Of a stretch of 64,000 nt of DNA, positions 1 to 9,222 are shown one piece after another. The number at the start of each line of letters is the position of its first letter. Position 1 is the first letter of the stretch. The notes beneath the pieces were generated by a model that searched no databases, was not told the origin of the DNA, and saw only the letters and a list, made by a program, of their open reading frames with translations. The DNA is from an uncultured Trichococcus sp. (GTDB taxonomy: Bacteria; Bacillota; Bacilli; Lactobacillales; Aerococcaceae). A program made the position numbers and the translations under genes. The DNA lies in assembly GCF_963667775.1 (NCBI RefSeq), contig NZ_OY764015.1:1071168-1135167 (forward strand), written 5' to 3'.

Positions 1-1470
1 CATTCCTGTGACCCAAGTTGCCTGATAGGCATCAATAGCCGGATCGTCTGATGCAATCATGGCATGGAACCGTTGATATTCAATCAACCTTCCTGTGGCG
101 AGCGAGACATGCAAACCGATTTCTTCCCATTGCTGGATATAATACGCAACGACCGTCTCAGCCGCATCTCCCCCTGCAACGGCTGCAAAGTTGATTTCGA
201 GCGGATTTCCGTCCGGCGTTTCCCGAAAACCATCGCCGTCACTGTCCAGATAGCCGGCATCATCCAGCAGGCTTGCCGCCTTCACGGGATCGTACCCGAA
301 GCCAACCGCCTCATCGTCACTGAAGCCCTCGAACACTGGTGGGATCATGCCGCTCGCCGGTTGCCGCAGCCCATCGAAAATGACCGCAGCGACAAATTCG
401 TTGTCGAGCGCATATGCCATCGCTTGCCGTAATGCCGCGTCCGCCATTTTCGAACTCAAATTCGGTTTATTGGCGCCTGATTCTACGTCTCGGGACCCTA
501 ATTGGAACCCGATATAAGTTGTCGCCAATTCTTTTCTGCCCAACAAGGTTATGTTATCGAAATCTTTATAGGTTTTGTAAGAACTTGTCGGCATCACAGC
601 GACATCGTAATTTCCCGCTTCCATTTCGGCTACGATCGTTGCCGATCCGACCACTTCCACAAGGATGTTGTCCAACTTTGGTTTCCCTTTCCAGTAGTAT
701 TCATTGGCTTCAAAAAGGACCGACTCACCCGGAATGATTGCTTGGACCCGGAACGGACCCGCTCCGACAGGTTGTTCACGCAGTTGGGATGAATGCGCCA
801 TTTCCGATACAGGGATACTTGCCAGTTGATGCCTTGGCAACGGTTGGCTCCACAAGGCCCCTCCCGCCTGCAAAATGGACGAATTCAATTCTTTGAAGGC
901 AATGATGAGGTGGGTATCATCCAAAACTTCGATGCCGGCAATCGTATCGGCAGTACCTTCATGGTATTCATCCATGCCCACGACATTTTCAAAAACCTCC
1001 CCATAAAGGGATCCGGGATAGTCTGGATGCCCGATCACTTCATAGGCATAAAGGAGATCGTCTACCGTAAGTGCCGCTCCGTCCGACCATTTCAGGTTAT
1101 CCCTTAAAGTGATCGATACTGTTTTTAGATTTTCATTCAGAACAAACGTGGCCATGCCAGCTTGCGTAAGCTGAAACTTCTCATCATACGAAAAAATGGA
1201 TTCATGCGAAAAAGCCAGGAGCTCCTCGTCATGCGAATCTCCTGAAAAAACCGGGCTGAAGATACCCTGGAAGGAAGATTCGGCAACCAACGCATATTTC
1301 AACATTCCACCGGCGATGGCAGGGGCATCACTGTTCATGACAGTGTCGAACTCCTGTATGGCAGCGGATGAAACGGAAAAGTTCCCGTCCGTTTCCAATA
1401 GGACTTCTTTGTTTCCGCAACCGGCCAACAGCGCAGCAAACACGAACGTACCAATCATTTTAGTCAGCAT
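1..1470 (-). CDS. oppA: Peptide ABC transporter substrate-binding lipoprotein (partial, 3' end outside window)
   Basis: This is the extracytoplasmic receptor of the transporter encoded just upstream. I read 490 codons without a stop, so the C-terminal part (about 100 residues by family length) lies beyond base 1. The N-terminus has a short hydrophobic signal peptide ending in the lipobox LLAGC, which predicts lipid anchoring at Cys18. The text before the break (DAYQATWVTG) is typical of SBP family 5. A GGAGG ribosome site precedes the ATG at 1470. It is the last gene of the D-F-B-C-A operon. Family assignment is firm. The substrate (oligopeptide, dipeptide or other) cannot be read from sequence, so the symbol is by analogy. 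Confidence 0.88.
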   Translation of the reverse strand, partial: MLTKMIGTFVFAALLAGCGNKEVLLETDGNFSVSSAAIQEFDTVMNSDAPAIAGGMLKYALVAESSFQGIFSPVFSGDSHDEELLAFSHESIFSYDEKFQLTQAGMATFVLNENLKTVSITLRDNLKWSDGAALTVDDLLYAYEVIGHPDYPGSLYGEVFENVVGMDEYHEGTADTIAGIEVLDDTHLIIAFKELNSSILQAGGALWSQPLPRHQLASIPVSEMAHSSQLREQPVGAGPFRVQAIIPGESVLFEANEYYWKGKPKLDNILVEVVGSATIVAEMEAGNYDVAVMPTSSYKTYKDFDNITLLGRKELATTYIGFQLGSRDVESGANKPNLSSKMADAALRQAMAYALDNEFVAAVIFDGLRQPASGMIPPVFEGFSDDEAVGFGYDPVKAASLLDDAGYLDSDGDGFRETPDGNPLEINFAAVAGGDAAETVVAYYIQQWEEIGLHVSLATGRLIEYQRFHAMIASDDPAIDAYQATWVTGM

Positions 1471-1484
1471 ACTAATCCTCCTCA

Positions 1485-2459
1485 TTATCCTTGCATTTGT
1501 TTAGCATCTGCCGCACGCCGCAATGCCTGTCCGACATAAATGATGCACAACAACAATGCAAAGATGAGTGTGGATGCTGGTAACCATACCCATGCATAGT
1601 TTTCAAATACGGTTGGGGAAATTGCATAGCGCAACAAATTGCCTACACTCGGAACGGTGGGCGGTAGCCCAAATCCCAAAAAGCTCAAACCTGTTTCCAT
1701 CCCGATGTTCCTTGCCAACGACATAGTCGTATTGATGATGACCAGTGAACTGAAATTAGGCAATATTTCACGGAACATGATCAGCAAGTCGTTTGTCCCT
1801 GCTGTTTTGGAAGCCCGCACATAGTCACGGCTGGCTTCCGAACGCGTCCGGTTTCGAAAAACCTTTGATTTTCCTGCCCAACTGAAGGCACTCATCAGCA
1901 AAACGAACGTAATAAAATTGTATTCGGATACGATGGCCATCAGTACGAGAACCAAAACACTTGCCGGGAGCACCATGATGAAATCAATGGAGCGCATAAG
2001 CAGGCCATCCAGGAAACCACCGTAATAGCCGGAAAGCAGCCCCAATCCGATTCCGATGAATCCAGTCAGGACTGTCACGGCGGTACCCGCCAGCAGCGAG
2101 GTGCGCGCTCCCAGCAACAACTGTCCCAGCACATCCCGTCCCGCTTCATCCGTCCCCAATAGATGCCCATTTCCCGGCGAAGCGTACCTGTTCAACAGAT
2201 CCACCCGCATGACTTGGCTTGCATCAAAAAAAAGGGATCCAGCAAAGACCAGCACCAAGATCAGAACGAGCGTACCCAAAGCAATGACCGCCAACTTGTC
2301 TTTTCGGAATTCTTCAAGCATGCCGCGGAAATCGACAACATTTTTTGTTTCCTCATTCACTTCGTGGCTCAACCGGTTCTCGCTTGCCGTAACGGAGACT
2401 ATCTCCGTCTTCAGTTCTTCCATTCTTCCTGCTTTCTTTTCTTCCTCCGTATTCAACAT
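1485..2459 (-). CDS. oppC: Peptide ABC transporter permease, OppC type
   Basis: This 324-residue inner-membrane permease pairs with the OppB-type protein upstream. About 55 hydrophilic residues precede the first membrane segment (about 57-79), as in OppC/DppC proteins that carry the OppC N-terminal domain. A cytoplasmic EAA-type coupling loop is visible as ASKTAGTNDLLIMFREILPN, the contact for the ATPase subunits. Several further hydrophobic segments follow, ending near the C-terminus. A GGGGGG ribosome site sits directly before the ATG. The gene follows oppB by 21 bases and precedes the receptor gene by 14, so it is co-transcribed. Substrate is unknown. Confidence 0.92.
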   Translation of the reverse strand: MLNTEEEKKAGRMEELKTEIVSVTASENRLSHEVNEETKNVVDFRGMLEEFRKDKLAVIALGTLVLILVLVFAGSLFFDASQVMRVDLLNRYASPGNGHLLGTDEAGRDVLGQLLLGARTSLLAGTAVTVLTGFIGIGLGLLSGYYGGFLDGLLMRSIDFIMVLPASVLVLVLMAIVSEYNFITFVLLMSAFSWAGKSKVFRNRTRSEASRDYVRASKTAGTNDLLIMFREILPNFSSLVIINTTMSLARNIGMETGLSFLGFGLPPTVPSVGNLLRYAISPTVFENYAWVWLPASTLIFALLLCIIYVGQALRRAADAKQMQG

Positions 2460-2480
2460 ATCCCCCCTTTTTTCCTCTTG

Positions 2481-3443
2481 CTATCTCATCCTGATGCGCG
2501 GATCCGCAATCGTCAAAATGACATCAGATACTAACGTGCCGATTAAAGCGGCCAGCCCATAAATCAGCAACAAGGCAACCATGACGCTGAAATCGCGTGA
2601 TTCTAAAGAACTGATGAACAGTCGGCCGATCCCCGGGTAGGAGAAGAGGTATTCGATAAAAATACTGCTCCCTATGAAACCGGTGATATCATAGCCGAAC
2701 AGAGCAGTTACCGGCATACTCGCGTTCCTGAAAATGTGCCTCCGATAAACCATGCTCTCAGGAACGCCTTTTGAGCGCGCCGTCAGTACATAATCTTCTT
2801 GCTTGGCCTCGATGATGCCCGACCTTAACCGTTGAATGTTACTAGCTGATGCCGAGAGGGCAAAAGCCAGCGCCGGCAACGCTAAGTGGCGGAGCCTGTT
2901 CCAAAGGGAAGCAAATATGCTTTGCGTTTCCGGCAAGAAGGGCATCCCCCGCGTCGGAAACAATTCCAGTTGAAAGCCAAAAAGCCAAACCAACACCAAG
3001 GCAACAATAAACATCGGCAAGGCTAAACTGACGCTGTTCAAAAATCGAATGACTTTATCCCCCAAAGAACCGTTAAAACGCCCGGCATAAATGCCAAGCG
3101 GAACTACAATCAAGTAAGACAACAAAAGGGAGGCCATCGCTAACCAGAGTGTGTTGCCAAGCCTTGCACCAACCAGAACTTCAACAGGCATCCGGTAAGT
3201 ATAACTGAGGCCGAAATCCCCCCTGAGCATATTTGTGATCCACTGCAGATACCGAATGTACCAAGGACTATCCAGGATTGCATCAACTCGGATCACGTCA
3301 AGGCTGCTCTGATCCATTCCCGGAACAATCAGCCCGGTCAGCGGATCTCCTGGCATCCATTGCGCCAACGCAAACACCAACAAACTGAACGCCAACAGTT
3401 GCGGAATGATAAAGAAAAAACGCCTCAGAATTCTGTTCCACAT
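2481..3443 (-). CDS. oppB: Peptide ABC transporter permease, OppB type
   Basis: This 320-residue integral membrane protein starts with the classic OppB N-terminus: a basic stretch, then a long hydrophobic helix ending in the MPGDP motif near residue 30. The EAA coupling loop reads TARSKGVPESMVYRRHIFRN. Together with the OppC-type protein it forms the transmembrane channel of the importer. It begins 2 bases after the oppF stop codon, which implies translational coupling. Length and topology are normal for the family. Nothing in the sequence separates oligopeptide from dipeptide or nickel transport. Confidence 0.93.
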   Translation of the reverse strand: MWNRILRRFFFIIPQLLAFSLLVFALAQWMPGDPLTGLIVPGMDQSSLDVIRVDAILDSPWYIRYLQWITNMLRGDFGLSYTYRMPVEVLVGARLGNTLWLAMASLLLSYLIVVPLGIYAGRFNGSLGDKVIRFLNSVSLALPMFIVALVLVWLFGFQLELFPTRGMPFLPETQSIFASLWNRLRHLALPALAFALSASASNIQRLRSGIIEAKQEDYVLTARSKGVPESMVYRRHIFRNASMPVTALFGYDITGFIGSSIFIEYLFSYPGIGRLFISSLESRDFSVMVALLLIYGLAALIGTLVSDVILTIADPRIRMR

Positions 3444-3445
3444 CG

Positions 3446-4387
3446 CTATCGCTCTCCTTTCGATGGTCTGCCGGCAATCCGATGCGTTTCCGACAGCAGG
3501 ATCAAATCCCCTACACGACCGTCCTTTGTCAGATAACTCTCCATACTCTGTTTGTATTCTGATTCTACTTCCCGACGCAACCGCTTGTGCAGTTCCCGGT
3601 TGCCCGGATCCAAATTCGGAATTGCGGAAAGGAGCCTTTTCGTGTATATATGCTGCGGATTGTGATAGATGTCCTGCTTGTTTCCGTATTCCACGAACCT
3701 TCCTCGGTACATGATCGCCAATTCATCGCACATCTGCTGCACGACTCCCAGGTCATGAGAAATGAAAAGATAGCTGAGTCTGTATTGCTCCTGGATGCGT
3801 TTCATATAATTCAGGACTTGCGCCTGGACAGAGAGGTCCAACACCGAAACGGGTTCATCAGCTATGACAAATTTTGGTCGGAGCGCAACTGCCCTTGCCA
3901 AGGCAATGCGTTGCCTTTGACCGCTGTTGAATTCGTGAGGATACCTTTTCAGCGCCTCTTCCGGTAATCCCACCATTTCCAATAGTTCCAGGACCCGTTT
4001 TTTTTCTTCCAAAAGGGAAAACTGCTCAAAATTATGCAAAGGTTCGGAAATGATCTGTCCGATTGGTTTTTTTGGATTCAAACTTGCAGTTGAATCCTGA
4101 AAAATCATCTGTACATTTCGCTTGTGGGCTGATTTCCGTTTTCCTATCGCACTGGTTACGTCAATGCCATCATAAATGATTTGGCCGGCAGTGATCCGCT
4201 CCAATCCGACGATCGCTCTTCCGACTGTGGACTTTCCGGATCCCGACTCGCCCACCAGGCCGTAGTTCTTCCCTTCTTCCAGAGACAGACTGATGCCATC
4301 AACGGCTGCAAGTCTTTTTTTTCTGGATAAAAAACCGCTCTTGAGCGGGTAGTGAATCTTCAAATCTTTGATTTCCAAAAGTCCCAT
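3446..4387 (-). CDS. oppF: Peptide ABC transporter ATPase, OppF type, with altered signature motif
   Basis: This is one of the two nucleotide-binding subunits that power the importer. I place the start at the ATG at 4387 (313 residues), because GGGGAG lies about 10 bases upstream and the longer reading overlaps oppD without need. Walker A is GESGSGKST (46-54) and Walker B is FVIADE (173-178). The C-terminus carries the oligopeptide/dipeptide ATPase extension. The family signature LSGGQ/FSGGQ is here FNSGQ (153-157), with the serine replaced by asparagine. The partner OppD also departs from the consensus. It starts 1 base after the oppD stop. Confidence 0.93.
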   Translation of the reverse strand: MGLLEIKDLKIHYPLKSGFLSRKKRLAAVDGISLSLEEGKNYGLVGESGSGKSTVGRAIVGLERITAGQIIYDGIDVTSAIGKRKSAHKRNVQMIFQDSTASLNPKKPIGQIISEPLHNFEQFSLLEEKKRVLELLEMVGLPEEALKRYPHEFNSGQRQRIALARAVALRPKFVIADEPVSVLDLSVQAQVLNYMKRIQEQYRLSYLFISHDLGVVQQMCDELAIMYRGRFVEYGNKQDIYHNPQHIYTKRLLSAIPNLDPGNRELHKRLRREVESEYKQSMESYLTKDGRVGDLILLSETHRIAGRPSKGER

Positions 4388-4388
4388 C

Positions 4389-5402
4389 TTATTCACTCTC
4401 CCCTTCAAAACGGAAAGACTCATGGCACGTGCACCTGACAAAATGACCTTTGGCAACCTCATGCATTCTCGGTGCCTGTTCATGCGCGGAAACAGGAATC
4501 CACGGAATTCGCCCGGCAAATCGACAGCCTTGTTTTGGCAAATGCTGCAACGAAGGAACGTCACCTTGGATCACATAAAGTTCCCCGGAATCCGATTCGA
4601 ACGCCTCATTCGCTTGCGGCATCGAACGCAACAAAGATCGTGTATATGGATGCTTCGGATTCCTGAACAGATCAACGACACCGGCTGTTTCGACAATTTG
4701 TCCCGCGTACATGACGGCAACTCTGTCCGCAATCTCGGCTACGACACCTAAATCATGGGTGATCAAAATGATTCCGGCACCCGTTTCGTCCCTCACCTCG
4801 CTCAACAAATCCAATATTTGAGCTTGAACAGTGGCATCCAGAGAAGTAGTCGGTTCATCCGCGATGATGATCGGCGGTTCACAAGCTATCGCAATGGCGA
4901 TGCCGACCCGTTGGCACACTTCCCCAGACAGCTCATGCGGGTAGCGTTTTGCTGTCACTTCCGGATCCTCCAACTTGACTTGAACCAACAATTCGTTGAC
5001 ACGCAAAGCGCGTTCCTCTTTTGTCATCCTGGAATGATAAACCAGCACCTCATCTATCTGCTCGCCTACAGTCATCATCGGGTTCAGTGCCGATAAGGGG
5101 TCTTGGAAAACCATCCCGATGTCGTTTCCTCTTATACGGTTGTAAAGCGCTTCGTTCAAATCGATAAGATTCAGGTTCTGATAAATGATCTCTCCCGAAA
5201 TCCGGGTGTTCGCCTTATTGTGGAGTCCGACGATCGTTGTTGCGAGGGTACTTTTACCACAGCCGGACTCTCCCACAATGGCCAATATTTCATTTTTTTC
5301 CAGACTGAAGGAAACATCGTCCACAGCATCATAATAGTTATCCTGCATCCGGAATGCAGTATGCAAAGCATTTATCTCCAACAAGGGTCTTCCAAGTCCC
5401 AT
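4389..5402 (-). CDS. oppD: Peptide ABC transporter ATPase, OppD type, with altered signature motif
   Basis: This is the first gene of the transporter operon and the second ATPase subunit. The start is the ATG at 5402 (337 residues), preceded by a strong AAGGAGG. Walker A is GESGCGKST (44-52) and Walker B is IIIADE (178-183). The signature is LSGEV (158-162) instead of LSGGM/LSGGQ, so the second glycine is a glutamate. I checked this on the nucleotide sequence. The C-terminus has the OppD/F extension, but only one cysteine (CRFAGR) where OppD proteins often carry an Fe-S-type cluster motif with several. A promoter is visible 50-80 bases upstream. Confidence 0.93.
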   Translation of the reverse strand: MGLGRPLLEINALHTAFRMQDNYYDAVDDVSFSLEKNEILAIVGESGCGKSTLATTIVGLHNKANTRISGEIIYQNLNLIDLNEALYNRIRGNDIGMVFQDPLSALNPMMTVGEQIDEVLVYHSRMTKEERALRVNELLVQVKLEDPEVTAKRYPHELSGEVCQRVGIAIAIACEPPIIIADEPTTSLDATVQAQILDLLSEVRDETGAGIILITHDLGVVAEIADRVAVMYAGQIVETAGVVDLFRNPKHPYTRSLLRSMPQANEAFESDSGELYVIQGDVPSLQHLPKQGCRFAGRIPWIPVSAHEQAPRMHEVAKGHFVRCTCHESFRFEGESE

Positions 5403-5454
5403 CGTGCGCCTCCTTCCATGCTTATATAACAAACTTGAGGAAATATCTCCTAAC

Positions 5455-5483
5455 ATTATACGTTTAAGCCCATTCAAAAACAA
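5455..5483 (-). promoter_or_regulatory. Promoter of the opp-type operon
   Basis: On the minus strand the -35 box TTGTTT (5478-5483) and a perfect -10 box TATAAT (5455-5460) are separated by 17 bases. The start codon of oppD at 5402 lies about 45 bases downstream of the expected start of transcription. I see no obvious operator palindrome here. Confidence 0.7.
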
Positions 5484-5549
5484 CCGCCATTTCATCCATT
5501 TTTAATTCATTTCATATTCCTGCCATAATCGGTCCTCTTGGCCTGAAAA

Positions 5550-5590
5550 AAAAGCAACATTGGCACTGGAGAACCGTCAATGTTGCTTTT
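5550..5590 (-). terminator. Terminator after acpP
   Basis: Arms AAAAGCAACATTG and CAATGTTGCTTTT form a 13-base-pair stem. On the minus strand it is followed by a run of T residues. It lies 22 bases past the acpP stop and separates the lipid block from the transporter operon. Confidence 0.85.
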
Positions 5591-5611
5591 GTCGTTAAAT
5601 TATTGCAATCC

Positions 5612-5851
5612 TTATTTTTGAGAATCGATGTAGTCCACTGCGTCCCCTACTGTGATTATCCTCTCAGCATCTTCATCGGAAATTTGCACAGCAAAGACAT
5701 CTTCAAGTTCCATAACGAGTTCAACAATATCCAATGAATCCGCCCCGAGGTCGTTTTGGAAAGTCAACTCTCTTGTTACCTTTGCTTCATCGACACCGAA
5801 TCGTTCAATAACCATCTTGGCTACTCGTTCAAAAGTAGTTGTATCTGCCAA
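5612..5851 (-). CDS. acpP: Acyl carrier protein
   Basis: This 79-residue acidic protein carries growing acyl chains for fatty acid and phospholipid synthesis. The phosphopantetheine attachment site is the serine of GADSLD (Ser39), within the conserved helix II sequence [13 protein letters not shown]. Translation begins with TTG at 5851, with GGAGGTG 7 bases upstream and no better ATG in frame. It lies downstream of plsX, the enzyme that takes acyl groups from ACP to phosphate. Length is normal. A clear terminator follows. Confidence 0.97.
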   Translation of the reverse strand: MADTTTFERVAKMVIERFGVDEAKVTRELTFQNDLGADSLDIVELVMELEDVFAVQISDEDAERIITVGDAVDYIDSQK

Positions 5852-5962
5852 GCGTTACACCTCCATTATCGTTCCATAACCAATTACATCACATTTACTG
5901 AAAATATTTTGTAAAGGCTCACATCTATTTTACCCATACGCTAATCTTTTGTCTACGTTTTT

Positions 5963-7003
5963 TTACTTTGTCTCAGCTTCGCTTACAGGCTTGGCGTTCA
6001 TTTCATCAAAATGCTTCACGACATCAGCAATGACATGGGAACTGATGATTTTGCGGATCTGCTTCACTGTGTGGTAAACAGCGACTTTATCTGCGGATCC
6101 ATGCGTCTTGACGACAGGGGCCCGTAATCCGAACAGCACCGCGCCTCCGTGTTTCGAGTAATCCATCGTATCCTTGATTTCCGAAAAGGAATCCTTGATC
6201 AGCATTCCGCCGATTTTTGTCTTCAGACCGCCTGAAAGCAATTGCGTTTTGATCAATTTCAGCAAGGACATTGCTGTACCTTCCATCGTTTTCAGGACAG
6301 CGTTCCCGGTGAAGCCATCCGTCACGACGACATCCGCAGCGCCGAGCAAAATTTCACGCGCTTCAACATTGCCTGTGAAATTGAGTTCAGAGTCCGCTTC
6401 CAACAACGCGTAGGCTTTTTTAGAAAGCTCGCTGCCCTTCGTTGCTTCAGAACCATTGTTCAATAAAGCAATCCTTGGATTTTCGATGCCTTGCACAAAT
6501 TTGGCATAATACGATCCCAAAAGACCGAATTGATAGATGTTTTCCGGCTTACAATCAGCATTCGCGCCTGCATCCATCAACAGGAACTGTCCGTTCTCTT
6601 TGCCGATGACCGGCAAAATCGGCATCAAGCCGGGTCTGTCGATCCCTTTGATGCGACCGATGATCAATAATCCGGCAGCCAAAAGCGCACCCGTATTTCC
6701 TGCCGAAAACAATGCATCCGCCTCCTTGTTTTTGACTGCTTGAGCAGCCAACACCATGGAAGCTTGTTTTTTTCTGCGGATTGCCTTGACTGGTTCATCG
6801 TCGCTGTCGATCTTTTCAATCGTATGCACAATCTTGATTTTCCCGTCTTCGGCATGCTGATCCCCTAATGCTTTGCGTATTTTGGCTTCGTCACCAAAAA
6901 GCAAAAACTCTAAATCACTAAATTCCTTGGTGGCCATTAAAATGCCTTCTACAATTGCTTGAGGCGCAAAATCTCCGCCCATCGCATCGACTGCGATCTT
7001 CAT
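5963..7003 (-). CDS. plsX: Phosphate acyltransferase PlsX
   Basis: PlsX (346 residues) converts acyl-ACP and inorganic phosphate into acyl-phosphate, the donor for PlsY in phosphatidic acid synthesis. It is a peripheral membrane enzyme. The N-terminus [14 protein letters not shown] is diagnostic. The start has GAGGT 10 bases upstream. recG lies 27 bases upstream and acpP downstream. fakA, which makes acyl-phosphate from free fatty acids, sits just beyond recG, so the two routes to the same intermediate are neighbours. In Bacillus a fapR gene precedes plsX. None is present here, and I see no FapR-type operator. Confidence 0.97.
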   Translation of the reverse strand: MKIAVDAMGGDFAPQAIVEGILMATKEFSDLEFLLFGDEAKIRKALGDQHAEDGKIKIVHTIEKIDSDDEPVKAIRRKKQASMVLAAQAVKNKEADALFSAGNTGALLAAGLLIIGRIKGIDRPGLMPILPVIGKENGQFLLMDAGANADCKPENIYQFGLLGSYYAKFVQGIENPRIALLNNGSEATKGSELSKKAYALLEADSELNFTGNVEAREILLGAADVVVTDGFTGNAVLKTMEGTAMSLLKLIKTQLLSGGLKTKIGGMLIKDSFSEIKDTMDYSKHGGAVLFGLRAPVVKTHGSADKVAVYHTVKQIRKIISSHVIADVVKHFDEMNAKPVSEAETK

Positions 7004-7030
7004 GGTTGATATACCTCACTTTTGTTAGTT

Positions 7031-9091
7031 TCACTGCAATCTCTTTAACTTTTCTTTTTCGCGCTCGACTGCTTCCCGTAAACATTCGTAGGCAGGGTTG
7101 CTTTCAAAGTCTCTTTCGCGCGTGATTTGGATAGCGTCATTGTGCGCAATATCCAAGATGACGGCATCCCGTATGATGTCCCCTGATTTGAAGTCGGGCA
7201 AGCCGGATTGTTTGTTTCCGAAAAGATCACCCGGTCCACGCAGTTCCAAATCCCTTTGACTCAGGTAAAAACCGTCAGTCGACTCCACCATGATGCGCAT
7301 GCGTTCCTTGCCGTTGTCGGTTTTCGGATCGGCAAGCAGCACACAGTAGGACTCTTTGTCTCCCCGGCCCACCCGGCCCCGCAATTGGTGGAGCTGGGAT
7401 AATCCGAATCGGTCGGCATCCTGGATGACCATCACTGTTGCATTCGGCACATTCAGGCCGACCTCGATGACTGTCGTCGATACCAAAACCTGCAGCTCAT
7501 TGTTTTGGAAACGGCGCATGATCTGATCCTTTTCTTCGGACTTGAGACGACCGTGCAACAGACCGATCTGGTATTTCCCTTTGTAATAGGCCGTCACGGC
7601 TTGATGCACGTCTTCCGCATTCTTGACGTCCAATGATTCGGATTTCTCGATCAGAGGCGTGATGATGTACGCCTGTTGTCCATTATCCATCTGTTTCCGG
7701 ATGAACTCAAGTACATTTTCGATCTTATCCGATTTGTTCCAGATGGTTTTGATCGGTTTTCGGCCGTCGGGCATCTGGTCAAGCACCGAAACATCCATTT
7801 CCCCCATCGTGGTTATCGCCAACGTCCTTGGGATCGGCGTGGCTGTCATATACAGGACATTCGGGTTGTTCCCTTTTTCGTTCAGCTTGTGCCGTTGTTG
7901 CACACCGAAACGGTGCTGCTCATCGGTTATGACCAGGCCAAGGTCGGAAAAAACGACATCCTCTTGGATCAGCGCATGCGTTCCGATCAGGATATGCAAG
8001 TCCCCTTCTGCAAGCCGCTTCAATAATTCTTTTCTTTCCTTTGCCTTCGTGCTGCCGGTAAGCAGGGCAACGGAGACATCGGTGTACTCGAATAGGCTCT
8101 GCAAGGTACGATGGTGCTGTTCCGCCAAAATTTCAGTGGGCACCATAAAAGCCCCTTGGTACCCGCCCAGGACGGCCGCCATCAGGGCGATCACCGCTAC
8201 GATCGTTTTGCCGCTGCCGACGTCCCCTTGCAACAGACGGTTCATTTCATACGGTTTGCGCAGATCCCGGCAGATTTCGTTGACGACCTTCTTTTGCCCA
8301 TCCGTCAGTTCAAACGGCAAAGTCGCTATGAACCCCTTCAGTTTGTCCACATCGTACAGGACCGGAATGCCTTTGTTCTCCGTCTTGCGGCTCAGCTGCA
8401 GCAATTGCAGCCGTACTTGATAAAGGAAAAACTCCTGATAGATGATTTGCCGTCTGGCTTGCTCCGATTCTTCATCGCTTTTGGGAAAGTGCATCGCCCG
8501 GATGGCATCCCTATGGCTCATCAGATGATACGTCTGCATCAGATGCTGCGGAAGAATCTCGGGAATGACCGGAGAGTACAGTTCGATCGCCTGTTTGATC
8601 AGATTCAGGATGGTCTGCTGCTTGATCGCCTTGTTGACGTGATAAATGGCGGCATAATCATCCTGTCCGTTCGAACTGCCGAGGATTTTCATCCCCGCCA
8701 AGCTTTGGCGGGCGCGTTCCCATTTTCCGAAGATTGCGACCTCATCCTCCAGCAAAATCTTCTGTTTCAGGTAAGGCTGATTGAAGAAGGTTACTGAGAT
8801 GATGGCATCTTCTATGGCTAATTTGAATGATAGCCTGCTTTTTTTAAAGCCGTAATGATGAACGACCGGAGCCGTCACAACTTGTCCTTTCAGCGTCACT
8901 TTGTCCGAATCCTCGATTTCGTCCAATGTTTTGACTTTTATGTCCTCGTAACGGAAAGGAAAATGTGTGATCAGATCATAGATTGTATCGATGCCCAACG
9001 AATGCAGTGCCTCAACCCGCTTCGGTCCTACGTGGGGCAATTCCCCGACTGGTTCATAGATATCCAATCGTTTGCTGTGTTCCGCTTCCAT
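7031..9091 (-). CDS. recG: ATP-dependent DNA helicase RecG
   Basis: RecG remodels stalled replication forks and branch-migrates Holliday junctions. The chosen ATG at 9091 gives 686 residues and follows AAAGGAGG. A longer reading would run through that ribosome site. The N-terminal wedge/OB region is followed by the helicase core: Walker A GDVGSGKT, the DEAH-like box TDEQHRFG, motif TATPIPRTL, and the C-terminal helicase domain with QLRGRVGRG. Length is normal for Firmicutes RecG. A terminator separates it from fakA upstream, so recG-plsX-acpP is probably its own unit. Confidence 0.96.
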   Translation of the reverse strand: MEAEHSKRLDIYEPVGELPHVGPKRVEALHSLGIDTIYDLITHFPFRYEDIKVKTLDEIEDSDKVTLKGQVVTAPVVHHYGFKKSRLSFKLAIEDAIISVTFFNQPYLKQKILLEDEVAIFGKWERARQSLAGMKILGSSNGQDDYAAIYHVNKAIKQQTILNLIKQAIELYSPVIPEILPQHLMQTYHLMSHRDAIRAMHFPKSDEESEQARRQIIYQEFFLYQVRLQLLQLSRKTENKGIPVLYDVDKLKGFIATLPFELTDGQKKVVNEICRDLRKPYEMNRLLQGDVGSGKTIVAVIALMAAVLGGYQGAFMVPTEILAEQHHRTLQSLFEYTDVSVALLTGSTKAKERKELLKRLAEGDLHILIGTHALIQEDVVFSDLGLVITDEQHRFGVQQRHKLNEKGNNPNVLYMTATPIPRTLAITTMGEMDVSVLDQMPDGRKPIKTIWNKSDKIENVLEFIRKQMDNGQQAYIITPLIEKSESLDVKNAEDVHQAVTAYYKGKYQIGLLHGRLKSEEKDQIMRRFQNNELQVLVSTTVIEVGLNVPNATVMVIQDADRFGLSQLHQLRGRVGRGDKESYCVLLADPKTDNGKERMRIMVESTDGFYLSQRDLELRGPGDLFGNKQSGLPDFKSGDIIRDAVILDIAHNDAIQITRERDFESNPAYECLREAVEREKEKLKRLQ

Positions 9092-9185
9092 CCCTTCCCC
9101 TCCTTTCTTCCGGCAGCAGAACGGCACCTCCAACCATCCGCTTCCCGACAATATTCCGGGCATTCCGGATTGTTTTTTGAAAAAG

Positions 9186-9217
9186 AAAAGCCGAACAGAG
9201 AAACTCGTTCAGCTTTT
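9186..9217 (-). terminator. Terminator between fakA and recG
   Basis: The inverted repeat AAAAGCCGAAC / GTTCAGCTTTT has one mismatch and a 10-base loop. On the minus strand it is followed by a T-rich stretch. It begins 6 bases after the fakA stop. Confidence 0.75.
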
Positions 9218-9222
9218 TCAGA

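Noticed and set aside
5852-5962. Possible FapR or FabT operator between plsX and acpP
   Set aside because: I looked for the known palindromes and found no match good enough to report.
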